A stretch of 64,000 bases of DNA from positions 1,178,001-1,242,000 of the forward strand of contig NZ_CM001165.1 in NCBI RefSeq assembly GCF_000213055.1, written 5' to 3'. Shown one piece after another: positions 36,564 through 44,917 of this stretch (within the stretch, counting starts at the first letter, position 1; each line of letters starts with the position of its first letter). A program made the position numbers and the translations under genes. Origin of the DNA: Streptomyces sp. Tu6071 (GTDB lineage: Bacteria > Actinomycetota > Actinomycetes > Streptomycetales > Streptomycetaceae). Below the pieces are notes generated by a model, which worked only from the letters and a program-made list of their open reading frames with translations, was not told the origin of the DNA and ran no database searches.

Positions 36564-38312
36564 CTACTCGTTCACCACCCGCGCCGCCGCGCGCGCGTCC
36601 GGCGCGGCGCCTTCCTCGCGCGGGACGAGGACGGTGAGCGCGCCGGGGAGCACGGAGACCGTGAGCCGGGTGCCGTGCGGGGCGCTCTCGCCGTCGTACT
36701 CGCGCGGCTGCGGGGTGGCGAAGGTGAGTTCGGCGTGCCGGAAGCGGAAGTACTCGACGGGCGGGAGGTCCTGCCCGGCCGCGGTGCCGTCCTTGTGGCT
36801 CAGCAGGGCCCGCAGGGCGCGCAGCCAGCCGCCGGCGCCGCGCGGGTCGAGGACCAGCAGGTCGAGGTGGCCGTCGTCGGCACTGGCCCGCGGGACGAGC
36901 CGGACGCCGCCCTGGAGGGTGCCGACGTTGGCGACGAGGACCATGCGGGCCTCGCGGCGCAGCGCGGGGCCGTCGTCCAGGCGCAGCGTCACCTCGGCGG
37001 GGCCGTTGCCGATCTCCTCCATCCCGGCGAGGACGTACGCGGGCCAGCCGAGGGCGGACTTGGCGCGGTCCCCGGTGCGTTCCATGACGGCCGCGTCGAG
37101 CCCGGCGCCGGCCATGACGGCGAAGGCGGTGGCGGGCAGCCCGTCGCCCTCGACGCGGCCGAGGTCGATGCGCCGGGCGCGCCCGGTGAGGGCGGCCTCG
37201 AGCGCCTTCGCCGGGTCGAGGGGCAGGCCGAGGTTGCGGGCGAGGAGGTTGCCCGTGCCGCTGGGCACGAGGGCGAGGGGCACGCCGGTGTCGGCGAGTT
37301 CCCCGGCGACGGCCCGTACGGTCCCGTCGCCGCCGCACACGACGACGAGCGCCGCTCCCCCGCGCACCGCCTCGCGCGCCTGGCCGGGGCCCGGGTCCTC
37401 GGGGGTCGTCTCCAGGAACACGACGTCGTCCCAGCCGTGCCGCCCGAGCAGCGCGCGCAGTTCGGCGCGGGCGCCCGCGCCGGTCACGGAGGGGTTGTGG
37501 ACGACGAAGACCGTGCCCCGGGCGAGGGCGGGCGTCTCCGTGGCGGCGGGGGCGGGGCCCCCCGCAGGGTCGTCGGTCGTGGCGTGCGGCTCGGCGGTCA
37601 CGGTGGCGTCCACGAGCAGGAGCCGGGCGGCGACGGCGACGGAGATCGCGCCGTTGACGAGCCCGCCGACGACGTCGGTCGGATGGTGCATCCCGCGGTA
37701 GAGACGGGCCATGGCCACGACGAGCGGCAGCAGCATCAGGAGACCGGCGAGCGCCTTGCGCCACGGGGAGCGCATCCGGGTCAGGACGAGGACGGCGAGC
37801 CCGGTGTAGAGGGCGGTGGCCGCTCCGGTGTGCCCGGAGGTGTAGGAGGACGTGGGCGGCGAGGCGTCGAGGCGGTGCACCTCGGGCCGTTGGCGGTCCA
37901 CGGAGAGCGTGATGACGAGGAAGACGAGCGCCTGGGTGGAGACGGCGACGGCGAGGAAGACGGCCTGGCGCCACCGCGGCAGCCGGGGTATCAGCAGCAG
38001 TCCCAGGCACACGATCAGCGTGCCGATGATCACGGTGAGGGTGTTGCCGCCCTCCGAGGCGACGGAGGAGAGGGTGGTGAGGGTGCCGGTGCGTATCCCC
38101 TCCAGCCCCTCGTCGATCCCGTCCTCGGCGGTCATCGGCCACACGTGCTTCGCCGGTCCTGTGATGAGCAGCCCGGCGCCGACGAGCAGCCCGGCCTGGG
38201 TGGCCGTCAGCACGGCGATACGGCCGACGGCTCCGGCGCTGCCGCGCGGCAGAGTCATCCCCCGGCGGCGCGTGCGCTTCTCCGCTGGTGCGGCTGGCAC
38301 GGATACGGACAT
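36564..38312 (-). CDS. PAP2 phosphatase-diacylglycerol kinase fusion protein
   Basis: A 582-residue bifunctional membrane protein. The N-terminal half (~30-250) is PAP2: VDRQRPEVHRLD, SSYTSGHTGAATALY, ARLYRGMHHPTDVVGGLV, with about six helices. The C-terminal half (~285-570) is a lipid/diacylglycerol kinase domain of the DAGK_cat type: VFVVHNPSVTGAG, LVVVCGGDGTVRAVAGEL, LALVPSGTGNLLARNLGLPL, and a DGHLDLLVL late motif. Such fusions join removal of a lipid phosphate to transfer of phosphate from ATP to lipid. I use ATG 38312 (GGGGGG upstream); ATG at 38339 also has a good GGGAG site and would add nine residues. First gene of the three-gene operon. Confidence 0.92.
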   Translation of the reverse strand: MSVSVPAAPAEKRTRRRGMTLPRGSAGAVGRIAVLTATQAGLLVGAGLLITGPAKHVWPMTAEDGIDEGLEGIRTGTLTTLSSVASEGGNTLTVIIGTLIVCLGLLLIPRLPRWRQAVFLAVAVSTQALVFLVITLSVDRQRPEVHRLDASPPTSSYTSGHTGAATALYTGLAVLVLTRMRSPWRKALAGLLMLLPLVVAMARLYRGMHHPTDVVGGLVNGAISVAVAARLLLVDATVTAEPHATTDDPAGGPAPAATETPALARGTVFVVHNPSVTGAGARAELRALLGRHGWDDVVFLETTPEDPGPGQAREAVRGGAALVVVCGGDGTVRAVAGELADTGVPLALVPSGTGNLLARNLGLPLDPAKALEAALTGRARRIDLGRVEGDGLPATAFAVMAGAGLDAAVMERTGDRAKSALGWPAYVLAGMEEIGNGPAEVTLRLDDGPALRREARMVLVANVGTLQGGVRLVPRASADDGHLDLLVLDPRGAGGWLRALRALLSHKDGTAAGQDLPPVEYFRFRHAELTFATPQPREYDGESAPHGTRLTVSVLPGALTVLVPREEGAAPDARAAARVVNE

Positions 38313-38574
38313 CGGTCCCCCCACATTCGGCGCCCGCATGGGCGCGCTCCCGGCCGGCTCGCTTCCACCGGTCCTCAGCCGTTTGCCCCTGCGGAGGCAG
38401 GTTCAGGCCGACGGGTTCGCGAGGACCGGACGGAGGGCGGTGACGGAGGGGCGGCACGGAAGGGCGGGCGCCCGGGGCCGCCCCGTCACGCGGCACGACC
38501 CGCCGCCCCGGCCGAGCGGGCTCCGTACCCCCCAAACACCTCAGGGCAGAACAAACCCGTACGGCGGCGCATCG

Positions 38575-38640
38575 GGACCAATCCGCGGGGGACACCTGTG
38601 CGAATCCCTTGTGTCACCGCTGACACCTCCCTCCCGGTCG
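38575..38640 (+). promoter_or_regulatory. Conserved ~65-bp palindromic element, copy 2
   Basis: GTGTCACCGCTGACAC at 38611-38626 is a perfect palindrome (6-bp arms). The element ends 32 bp before the GTG start of the CHRD-type protein. The reverse complement of this stretch aligns with 21205-21268. The shared flanks ATCCCTTGTGTCACCGCTGA and GGGGGACACCTG extend the match well beyond the palindrome, and the element faces the downstream gene in both places. Confidence 0.6.
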
Positions 38641-38672
38641 ATCCGGGGCGGACAACGAAGGGAACCCCACTC

Positions 38673-39494
38673 GTGACCAGCCGTTCGACCGCCCGACTGA
38701 CCGCCCTCCTGGCCGCCTCCGCCGCCCTCACCCTGTCGACCGCTCTCCCCGCCGCCGCCCACTCGGGCCACGGGGAACAGGCGAGCGCGGCGGACGGGCA
38801 CTCCTACCAGGTCGACCTGGACCAGCTCAACGACTCCGGCGCCCACGGCACCGCGATGCTCACCCTCGACGGCCACGAACTGAACGTGAAGATAACGGCC
38901 ACCGGCCTCGTCCCGGGCCAGCCCCACGCCCAGCACCTCCACGGCTCCACCGACGGGCACGACTTCCACTGCCCCGACGCGAGCGCGGACAAGAACCACG
39001 ACGGGATCATCACCACCGCCGAAGGCCTGCCCATGTACGGGGACATCAACATCTCCCTCACCACCAAGGGCGACACCTCGAAGAAGAGCGGACTCGACGT
39101 GGCCCGGATGCCCGTCGCCGACAAGGACGGCAAACTCTCCTACGAGCGCACCCTGACCGTCTCGCAGGCCGTCGCCGACCACATCAAGGACCTCCACGTC
39201 GTCCAGCACGGCATCGACCCGAACGGCAACAAGAAGTACGACTTCGGCAAGGGCAAGAGCGAACTCGACCCGAAGCTCCCGCAGGAGGCCACCGCTCCCG
39301 CGTCCTGCGGGATGCTCGCGGGCGCGGCCGTGGGCTCCATGCCGGTGGGCGGCGTGGAGACGGGCGGAGGCAGCTCGCAGGGCGTGGAGAACGGGGTCCT
39401 GCTCGCGGGCGGCGCGGCGGCGGTCCTCGGAGCAGGAGCCCTCGGCCTCGCCATGCGGCGCGACCGCTCCGCGCACGGCGCCCCCCGGAGCTGA
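38673..39494 (+). CDS. Surface protein with CHRD-type domain, likely sortase substrate
   Basis: A 273-residue exported protein. GTG at 38673 (AAGGGAA upstream) starts a Sec signal peptide (LTALLAASAALTLSTALPAAAHS). The mature domain has the CHRD-like pattern: GTAMLTLDGHELNVKITATG, LVPGQPHAQHLHG. It also carries an EF-hand-like loop DKNHDGIITTAEG that should bind calcium. The C-terminus has a short motif PVGGVETGGG, a polar spacer, a membrane helix NGVLLAGGAAAVLGAGALGL and a basic tail MRRDRS: the architecture of a cell-wall sorting signal, though without LPxTG or LAxTG. The neighbouring class F sortase (6 bp downstream) is its probable partner. Expected location: cell wall. Confidence 0.85.
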   Translation: MTSRSTARLTALLAASAALTLSTALPAAAHSGHGEQASAADGHSYQVDLDQLNDSGAHGTAMLTLDGHELNVKITATGLVPGQPHAQHLHGSTDGHDFHCPDASADKNHDGIITTAEGLPMYGDINISLTTKGDTSKKSGLDVARMPVADKDGKLSYERTLTVSQAVADHIKDLHVVQHGIDPNGNKKYDFGKGKSELDPKLPQEATAPASCGMLAGAAVGSMPVGGVETGGGSSQGVENGVLLAGGAAAVLGAGALGLAMRRDRSAHGAPRS

Positions 39495-39500
39495 CGGCCC

Positions 39501-40205
39501 GTGACGAGCCGCGCATCCGGCGCAGAACCGGGGAAAGCGCGGCGGCGAGGAGTGCTCACCGCTCTCGGGTGCGCCCTCCTCGCCGCCGGGGCGGTGGCCC
39601 TCGGTACGGGCCTGGCGGACCAGGACCAGGACCCGGCCCCGCCCGGCATCGCGGCGCACCCCTCCCCCGGCAGCCCGTCCCCCGGCACCCCTTCCGCCAC
39701 CCCGTCGCCCGGCACCGCGGCCACCGCCCCGCCCCCCGTCCTGCCCGCCGCGAGGCCGACCCGCCTGACCATCCCCTCCCTGAAGGTCTCCACCTCCCTC
39801 GAACGGCTCCGTCTGGACGAGCACAAGGCCCTCACGCCGCCCCGCGACCCGGACGAGGCGGGCTGGTACGCACAGGGCGCGGCCCCCGGCGCACGCGGCC
39901 CCGCCGTGATCGCCGGCCACGTCACCTGGAACGGCGCGAAGGCCGTCTTCTTCGACCTGGCCCGCCTGCGCCCCGGCGCGCGCGTCGAGGTCCGCCGTTC
40001 CGACGGCACCACGGCCGTCTTCCGGGTCACCCGCCTCACCCAGTACGCGAAGGACCGCTTCCCGAGCCTGGAGGTCTACGGCAACACCCCGGGCGCCGAA
40101 CTGCGCCTCATCACCTGCGGAGGCGAGTACAGCGGCAGCGCCCACCACTACAGCGACAACGTCGTGGTCTACGCGAAGCTGCTCGACGATGCCGATGCGA
40201 CGTGA
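39501..40205 (+). CDS. Class F sortase
   Basis: A 234-residue membrane-anchored transpeptidase. GTG at 39501 is 6 bp after the CHRD gene stop. An N-terminal anchor (VLTALGCALLAAGAVALGTG) is followed by a Pro/Ser/Thr-rich spacer and a sortase barrel starting at TRLTIPSLKVSTSLE. Catalytic His140 lies in VIAGHVTWNG and Cys206 in LRLITCGG. The region after Cys206 (EYSGSAHHYSDNVVVYAKL) has no arginine, while sortases normally use an Arg late in the barrel. The tight pairing suggests that it attaches the CHRD protein to the cell wall. Confidence 0.9.
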   Translation: MTSRASGAEPGKARRRGVLTALGCALLAAGAVALGTGLADQDQDPAPPGIAAHPSPGSPSPGTPSATPSPGTAATAPPPVLPAARPTRLTIPSLKVSTSLERLRLDEHKALTPPRDPDEAGWYAQGAAPGARGPAVIAGHVTWNGAKAVFFDLARLRPGARVEVRRSDGTTAVFRVTRLTQYAKDRFPSLEVYGNTPGAELRLITCGGEYSGSAHHYSDNVVVYAKLLDDADAT

Positions 40206-40317
40206 GCGGCGGACGACCTCGGCACACGTGAGGCGCGCCGCGCGCACGCCGCGAGCGCGCGTACAGGTCGCGCGTACACGTCGCGCGAAACGCGTGTCGC
40301 ACGGCATCCACCCGACG

Positions 40318-40350
40318 CCGCCGCCCCGGACCTGACAGCCGGGGCGGCGG
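40318..40350. terminator. Strong GC hairpin after the sortase gene
   Basis: CCGCCGCCCCGG (40318-40329) pairs perfectly with CCGGGGCGGCGG (40339-40350) around a 9-base loop. It is 113 bp past the sortase stop and has no pure T-tract. The preceding 40206-40300 stretch is rich in repeated CGCGCGT/ACACGT words and has no gene. Confidence 0.65.
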
Positions 40351-40441
40351 CCCGCGTTTCCGCCGATGGCGCCCTCACCCGGACGAAGGGAAGCGGGTCC
40401 GGCGCGCGGGCGGGGTTCCGCGCGGGGCGTGCGAGGGGTAC

Positions 40442-40463
40442 GTTCGGCGGTCGTTCGGGTGTT
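40442..40463 (+). promoter_or_regulatory. Candidate PHO box upstream of phospholipase C
   Basis: Two adjacent 11-bp units, GTTCGGCGGTC and GTTCGGGTGTT, form a direct repeat like the PhoP-binding units of Streptomyces (GTTC-starting 11-mers, consensus GTTCACC). They lie 72 bp before the start of a phosphate-releasing secreted enzyme, where phosphate control would be expected. Confidence 0.4.
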
Positions 40464-40534
40464 GTTGGTGGGGTGGTCACCGAGGAAGACGATGTTCGAT
40501 GTCCTTACGTCCGCGAGGCTCAGGAAGCGACCCG

Positions 40535-42667
40535 ATGGCTCACACTCCCTCACGCAGAACGTTCCTCGTCTCCGCGACGGCCGTCGCGGCCTCCGCGATG
40601 ACCGGTGGCGCCGCGCGCGCCGCCGGGTCCGCGACCGCCGCCGCGCCCGTGGCGGTCACGGCCGATCCACGGCTCGCGCCGGTGCGGCACGTCGTGATCC
40701 TCATGCAGGAGAACCGCAGCTTCGACCACTACCTCGGCATGCTCAAGGGCGTACGGGGCTTCGGCGACCACACCGCGATCGACCTGCCCGGCTCCGCCTC
40801 GGGCCCCTCGGGCCGCTCCGTCTTCCAGCAGCCGCGCGGCACCGGTTCGCTCTTCCCCTGGCAGCTCAGCGCGGGCGGGGGCGGCTGGCAGAGCGCGCAG
40901 TGCAAGGTGGACGGCGGCGGGCACAGCTGGAGCGACCAGCACAGCGCCTGGAGCGGCGGCCGGATGAACAACTGGTACGCGGCGAAGAGCGGCACGGGGA
41001 TGACGATGGGCTACCACGCCCGCGCCGACCTCCCGTACACGTACGCGCTCGCCGACGCGTACACGGTGTGCGACGCCTACCACTGCTCCTCGCTCACCGG
41101 CACCGGCCCCAACCGCAACTACCTGTGGTCGGGTTCGACCGGTGTCGGGCTCGCGGGCGCGAACCAGGCCAACACCAACGGCGGCGACTTCCGGCGCAAG
41201 GAACAGAACTGGCAGACGTACGCGGAGGCGCTCCAGGGCGCCGGGGTGAGCTGGAAGGTGTACCAGGTCCACGACCGCGACGCCTCCCTCAACTACGGTG
41301 ACAACGCGCTGGAGTACTTCAAGCCGTTCCTGACGAAGGACTCCGCGCAGGACGGCAAGGGCGACGCGAGCCTGTGGCAGCGCGGCGTGGCCGGGGTCCC
41401 GTACGACGGCGGGGACGTGGCGGACGCGCTCGTGGCCGCGCTCCGTGCCGATGTGCGCGCGGGGACGCTGCCGCAGGTCTCGTGGATCGTCACCGACTAC
41501 GCCAACTCCGAGCACCCGAACGCGAGTCCGGGCAAGGGCGCGACCGTCACGAAGCGCGTGCTCGAAGCGCTCGCGACCGACCAGAAGACGCTGGACTCGA
41601 CGGTCTTCATCCTCACCTACGACGAGAACGACGGCTTCTTCGACCACGTGCCGCCGCCCGTGCCCGCCGACACCGGCGACGCGACGGAGTACTCGGGCGG
41701 GGCCCCGGTCGGGCTCGGCTTCCGCGTGCCGATGATCATCGCCTCGCCGTGGACGCGCGGCGGCCGGGTCAACTCGCAGGTCTTCGACCACACGTCGGTG
41801 CTGCGCTTCCTGGAGAAGTGGACGGGAGTCGGCTGCCCGAACATCAGCCCCTGGCGGCGCGCGGTGTGCGGCGACCTCACGTCGGCCTTCGACTTCGCCA
41901 ACCCGGTCTTCGGGCCGCTCCCCGCGCTGCCCGGGGTGACCCCGGCGGGCCAGCCGGTCATGGACACGAACGCGTGCTCGGTGACGAGCGCGCCGAGTGC
42001 CCCGTCCGGCACGGGGACCCTGCCGGTCCAGGAGAGCGGCAACAAGCCCGCGTGCGCGCTGCCCTACCAGGTCAACGCCTATCTCGACCGGTACGAGGGC
42101 AGCAGCCCCTCCGGTACGCAGAAGATATGGGTGAACCTGGAGAACAAGGGCGCCCAGGCGACCTCCGCCGCGCACTTCGCCGCGTACGCCAACGGCTACC
42201 GCGGCGGCGGCCCCTGGCAGTACACGGTGGGCCCGGACGCGGCCACGAGCGACTTCTTCAACATCGGCGCCGCTTACGGCGGCGGTCGCTACGACCTCTC
42301 GGTCACCGGGCCCAACCGCTTCCTGCGCCGCTTCCGCGGGGACTCGGGCGCGGGCGCGGGGCGGTCCGCCCGCGTGCGCAGCAGCTTCGACACGTACAAC
42401 GGGAAGCTCGCCCTCTGGTTCACGTTCCTCAACGACGACCCGGGGCGCACGCTCACCTTCACCGCCACCTCGACGCACTACCGCAGTGGCACGTGGACGT
42501 ACGAGGTGGCGCCGGGGAAGAGCGTCTCGGACTACTTCCAGCAGGTGGTGTACGCGGACGGCTGGTACGACTTCACGGTGACGGTGGCGGGTGACGCCGC
42601 CTTCTCGCAGCGTTTCGCGGGGCACATCGAGACGGGCGCCGTGAGCCGTACCGGCTCGGTGGTCTGA
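40535..42667 (+). CDS. Tat-secreted phosphocholine-type phospholipase C
   Basis: A 710-residue secreted phosphoesterase of the bacterial phospholipase C/acid phosphatase family, releasing diacylglycerol and a phosphorylated head group. ATG at 40535 with AGGAAG upstream. The N-terminus carries a twin-arginine signal (SRRTFLVSA, 6-14, then an Ala-rich core). Signature RHVVILMQENRSFDHYLG; later FILTYDENDGFFDHVPPPVP and IIASPWTRGGRV carry metal and nucleophile residues. The last ~200 residues are two beta-rich DUF756 repeats (FAAYANGYRGGGPWQYTVGP; ALWFTFLNDDPGRTLTFTAT). A PHO-box-like direct repeat is just upstream. Full length for the family. Confidence 0.94.
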   Translation: MAHTPSRRTFLVSATAVAASAMTGGAARAAGSATAAAPVAVTADPRLAPVRHVVILMQENRSFDHYLGMLKGVRGFGDHTAIDLPGSASGPSGRSVFQQPRGTGSLFPWQLSAGGGGWQSAQCKVDGGGHSWSDQHSAWSGGRMNNWYAAKSGTGMTMGYHARADLPYTYALADAYTVCDAYHCSSLTGTGPNRNYLWSGSTGVGLAGANQANTNGGDFRRKEQNWQTYAEALQGAGVSWKVYQVHDRDASLNYGDNALEYFKPFLTKDSAQDGKGDASLWQRGVAGVPYDGGDVADALVAALRADVRAGTLPQVSWIVTDYANSEHPNASPGKGATVTKRVLEALATDQKTLDSTVFILTYDENDGFFDHVPPPVPADTGDATEYSGGAPVGLGFRVPMIIASPWTRGGRVNSQVFDHTSVLRFLEKWTGVGCPNISPWRRAVCGDLTSAFDFANPVFGPLPALPGVTPAGQPVMDTNACSVTSAPSAPSGTGTLPVQESGNKPACALPYQVNAYLDRYEGSSPSGTQKIWVNLENKGAQATSAAHFAAYANGYRGGGPWQYTVGPDAATSDFFNIGAAYGGGRYDLSVTGPNRFLRRFRGDSGAGAGRSARVRSSFDTYNGKLALWFTFLNDDPGRTLTFTATSTHYRSGTWTYEVAPGKSVSDYFQQVVYADGWYDFTVTVAGDAAFSQRFAGHIETGAVSRTGSVV

Positions 42668-42686
42668 GGCGGCGTCCCCGCGGGGC

Positions 42687-43517
42687 TCAGCGGCGCGCGG
42701 CGAGCCCCGCGAGGAGGCCGCGCGCGAGGTCGGTGCCGGAGTGGTGGCCGACGGCGAGGAGCGGGTCCGGGTCGAGCGGGTACGGGGCGGCGAGGCCGCG
42801 CAGCAGCGACGCGGCCTGCGGAACGCACTCGCCCCGTACCGCGTGGCGCAGCAGGGCCAGCGAGACGAGCGGCGTGCGCGCCACGGCGTCCGGGGCGGTG
42901 ACCTCCGCCGCGATGCCGGGGGCCGGGGTGCCGAGCGCGTGGGCGGCGAGGAGGACGCCGCACAGGATGTCGTCGCCGGAGGGGGTGAGCCCGGGGCCCC
43001 GCCCGAGCAGGGTGCGCGCCGCGCGCCGCACCGCCTCGTCGTCGTTCTCGCGCAGCGCGCGGCGCAGCACGCGCAGGGGCGTGGCGCAGGCGGGGTCCAG
43101 GGGGCGGGCGCGGACCGCGCGGGCGAGTTCGGCGAGGCGGTCGGCGCGCGCCCCGGCGGCGAGGAGGCCGTGGACGCGTGGCGCGGACCAGGGCGTGGTG
43201 CCGACGCGCACGGTCAGCGCGCCGAGGCGGATCTCCCCCTCCCCGTACGCGGCGGGCGTGCCGGGGGCGGGCCAGGGGGCGGCGGGTCCGCGCAGGACCG
43301 CCGCGTTCGGGGTGCGGATCGCGTCCGGGCGGACGACGGCGAGGGCGGGCAGGTCCGTACGGTCCGTGGCGAGGTAGACGGCGTACCGGGTGGCGGCGAC
43401 GACCCGGGCGGGGCTCCGGGGGCCGTGGGCGAGGGCGTGCGCGGGTCCGGCGGCGTCGGCGAGGACGAGGGCGCGCGCCAGGACGGGGCCGCGCTCCGGC
43501 CCCGGGCCGCCGTTCAC
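42687..43517 (-). CDS. allH: DUF2877 protein, AllH-like oxamate transcarbamylase subunit
   Basis: A 276-residue cytoplasmic protein of the DUF2877 (YlbF/AllH) family. The strongest motif is the DUF2877 core GRGPGLTPSGDDILCGVLLA, followed by a helical stretch with PLVSLALLRHAVRGECVP. In E. coli, allFGH (fdrA, ylbE, ylbF) encode the three subunits of oxamate transcarbamylase, which transfers a carbamoyl group between oxamate and phosphate. GTG at 43517 overlaps the DUF1116 stop by 4 bp, so the subunits are translated in a coupled chain. It is the last gene of the leftward arm of the locus. Substrate here is inferred, not shown. Confidence 0.85.
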   Translation of the reverse strand: MNGGPGPERGPVLARALVLADAAGPAHALAHGPRSPARVVAATRYAVYLATDRTDLPALAVVRPDAIRTPNAAVLRGPAAPWPAPGTPAAYGEGEIRLGALTVRVGTTPWSAPRVHGLLAAGARADRLAELARAVRARPLDPACATPLRVLRRALRENDDEAVRRAARTLLGRGPGLTPSGDDILCGVLLAAHALGTPAPGIAAEVTAPDAVARTPLVSLALLRHAVRGECVPQAASLLRGLAAPYPLDPDPLLAVGHHSGTDLARGLLAGLAARR

Positions 43518-44917
43518 GAGGGTTCCGGGAAGGCGGCGAGGGCCTGGACGAAGCAGTCGAGCGGGGCGGTCGTGAGGCCCGCGCCGATCTGGCCGATGCC
43601 CGGTTCGCGGTGGGCGATGCCGGTGGTGACGACGGGTTCGTGGCCCGTGTCGACGACGGCGCGGAGGTCGATGCCGAGGGGGCTCCCCGCGAAGTCGAGG
43701 CCCGGCAGGCGGTAGTCGTGGTGGCGGCCCACGGTCAGGCGCGCCATCTCGCGGCTGACGCGGCGGGCGAGGGCGGGGGTGCCGCCGACGAAACCGGTGA
43801 TCGCGGGCGCGGCGGCGAGGGCGAAGCCGCCGAGGCCGTGGGTCTCGGTGATCGCGCTGTCGCCGATGTCCGGGTTGGCGTCCTCGGGCCCGTACCCGGC
43901 GAAGTACAGCCCTTCGACCATCGCGGCGGGGGCCGTGTACCACTCCGCCCCGGTCCCGGCCGTGCGGATGCCGACGCGGACGCCGTTGCGGGCGAAGGTC
44001 GTGACGACGGTGGAGTGCGCGATGCCCTCGGCCGCCGCCATGGCGAGCTTGCTCGCGGCCATGGAGAGGTTGAGGAACCAGTAGTCGTTGTCGCGCAGGA
44101 AGTCGAGCGCCTCGATACCGCCGAGCGCGGCCTGCCGGGCGAGGTCCGGGGCGAGTTCGCGCGCGAAGAGGGCGCTGGCGGCGGTGTTGCGGCTGTGGCA
44201 CTCGTCGCCCATGAGGAGGGCCTGCGCGGTCAGCGCGCGCGGGTTGAGCGGTTCGCGGCGGGCGCGCAGCGCCGCGCCGAGGCTAGGGCCGAGCCGCTCG
44301 CCCATCCAGCGCAGCCGCGCCGAGACGTCCGCGCCGAGGGCCCCGTAGCGCAGGCAACGCCCCTTGCCCTCGTTGAGGTTGGAGTACGCGCGGCGCCCCG
44401 TCGCGGCGTCCTCGACGACGAGGAGCGGCATGGAGGGCGAGATGATCCCGGCCATCGGGCCGACCGCGTCGTGGTGGTGGCAGGGCGCGAAGCGGATGCC
44501 GCCGGAGCGGGCGAGGTGTTCGGCGGACTCGGTGTCGCACGCCCAGCCCTCCAGAATGACGGCCCCGGTGACGGCGGCGCGCATCGGCCCGCACATCTCC
44601 TCGTACGGGAGCGGCGGCCCGGCGTGGAGCAGGAGCCGTTCCCCGGCGAGCGCAGGAATGACCTCGGCGGCGGGGCGTACGTCGGTGAGGAGCGGCTGTA
44701 CGGCGCGGATCGCTTCCAGGGCGCGGGAGTTGGCGGCCTCCACGGCGGGGTGCGCGCTGAGCCGGGCGAGTTTGGCGCCGAGCGCGGGATCGCCCGCGGC
44801 GGGAGGCCGCCAGGCGAGCTGCCGCACGTCGGCGCCCGCGGCGCGGGCGGGCGCGGCGAAGCCGTCGACACCCACGGCGGCGATCCGGGGGGTGTGGTCG
44901 AGCAGGGAGGGGGTCAT
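43514..44917 (-). CDS. allG: DUF1116 protein, AllG-like oxamate transcarbamylase subunit
   Basis: A 467-residue DUF1116 (YlbE/AllG) protein of normal family length. ATG at 44917 is the ATGA overlap with the fdrA stop. Motifs along the chain: LLHAGPPLPYEEMCGPMRAA, RFAPCHHHDAVGPMAGIISP (conserved His cluster, possible ligand site), NEGKGRCLRYGALG, LMGDECHSRNTAAS and NDYWFLNLSMAASK. By family it is expected to form, with FdrA and the DUF2877 protein, the carbamoyl-transferring complex. Both overlaps (4 bp each side) point to equal-ratio synthesis. A much longer antisense-like upstream extension in this frame is rejected. Confidence 0.9.
   Translation of the reverse strand: MTPSLLDHTPRIAAVGVDGFAAPARAAGADVRQLAWRPPAAGDPALGAKLARLSAHPAVEAANSRALEAIRAVQPLLTDVRPAAEVIPALAGERLLLHAGPPLPYEEMCGPMRAAVTGAVILEGWACDTESAEHLARSGGIRFAPCHHHDAVGPMAGIISPSMPLLVVEDAATGRRAYSNLNEGKGRCLRYGALGADVSARLRWMGERLGPSLGAALRARREPLNPRALTAQALLMGDECHSRNTAASALFARELAPDLARQAALGGIEALDFLRDNDYWFLNLSMAASKLAMAAAEGIAHSTVVTTFARNGVRVGIRTAGTGAEWYTAPAAMVEGLYFAGYGPEDANPDIGDSAITETHGLGGFALAAAPAITGFVGGTPALARRVSREMARLTVGRHHDYRLPGLDFAGSPLGIDLRAVVDTGHEPVVTTGIAHREPGIGQIGAGLTTAPLDCFVQALAAFPEPS

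Noticed and set aside
38575..38640. A possible tRNA 3' end (the string GTGCGAATCCC resembles a T-arm)
   Set aside because: No cloverleaf can be drawn around it, and the copy at 21.2 kb lacks the TTCGAAT-like bases. It is not a tRNA or an attachment site on present evidence.
35361..38672. N-terminal extension of the CHRD-type protein through the lipid operon
   Set aside because: It is antisense to three real genes; the signal peptide at 38673 with AAGGGAA upstream fixes the start.
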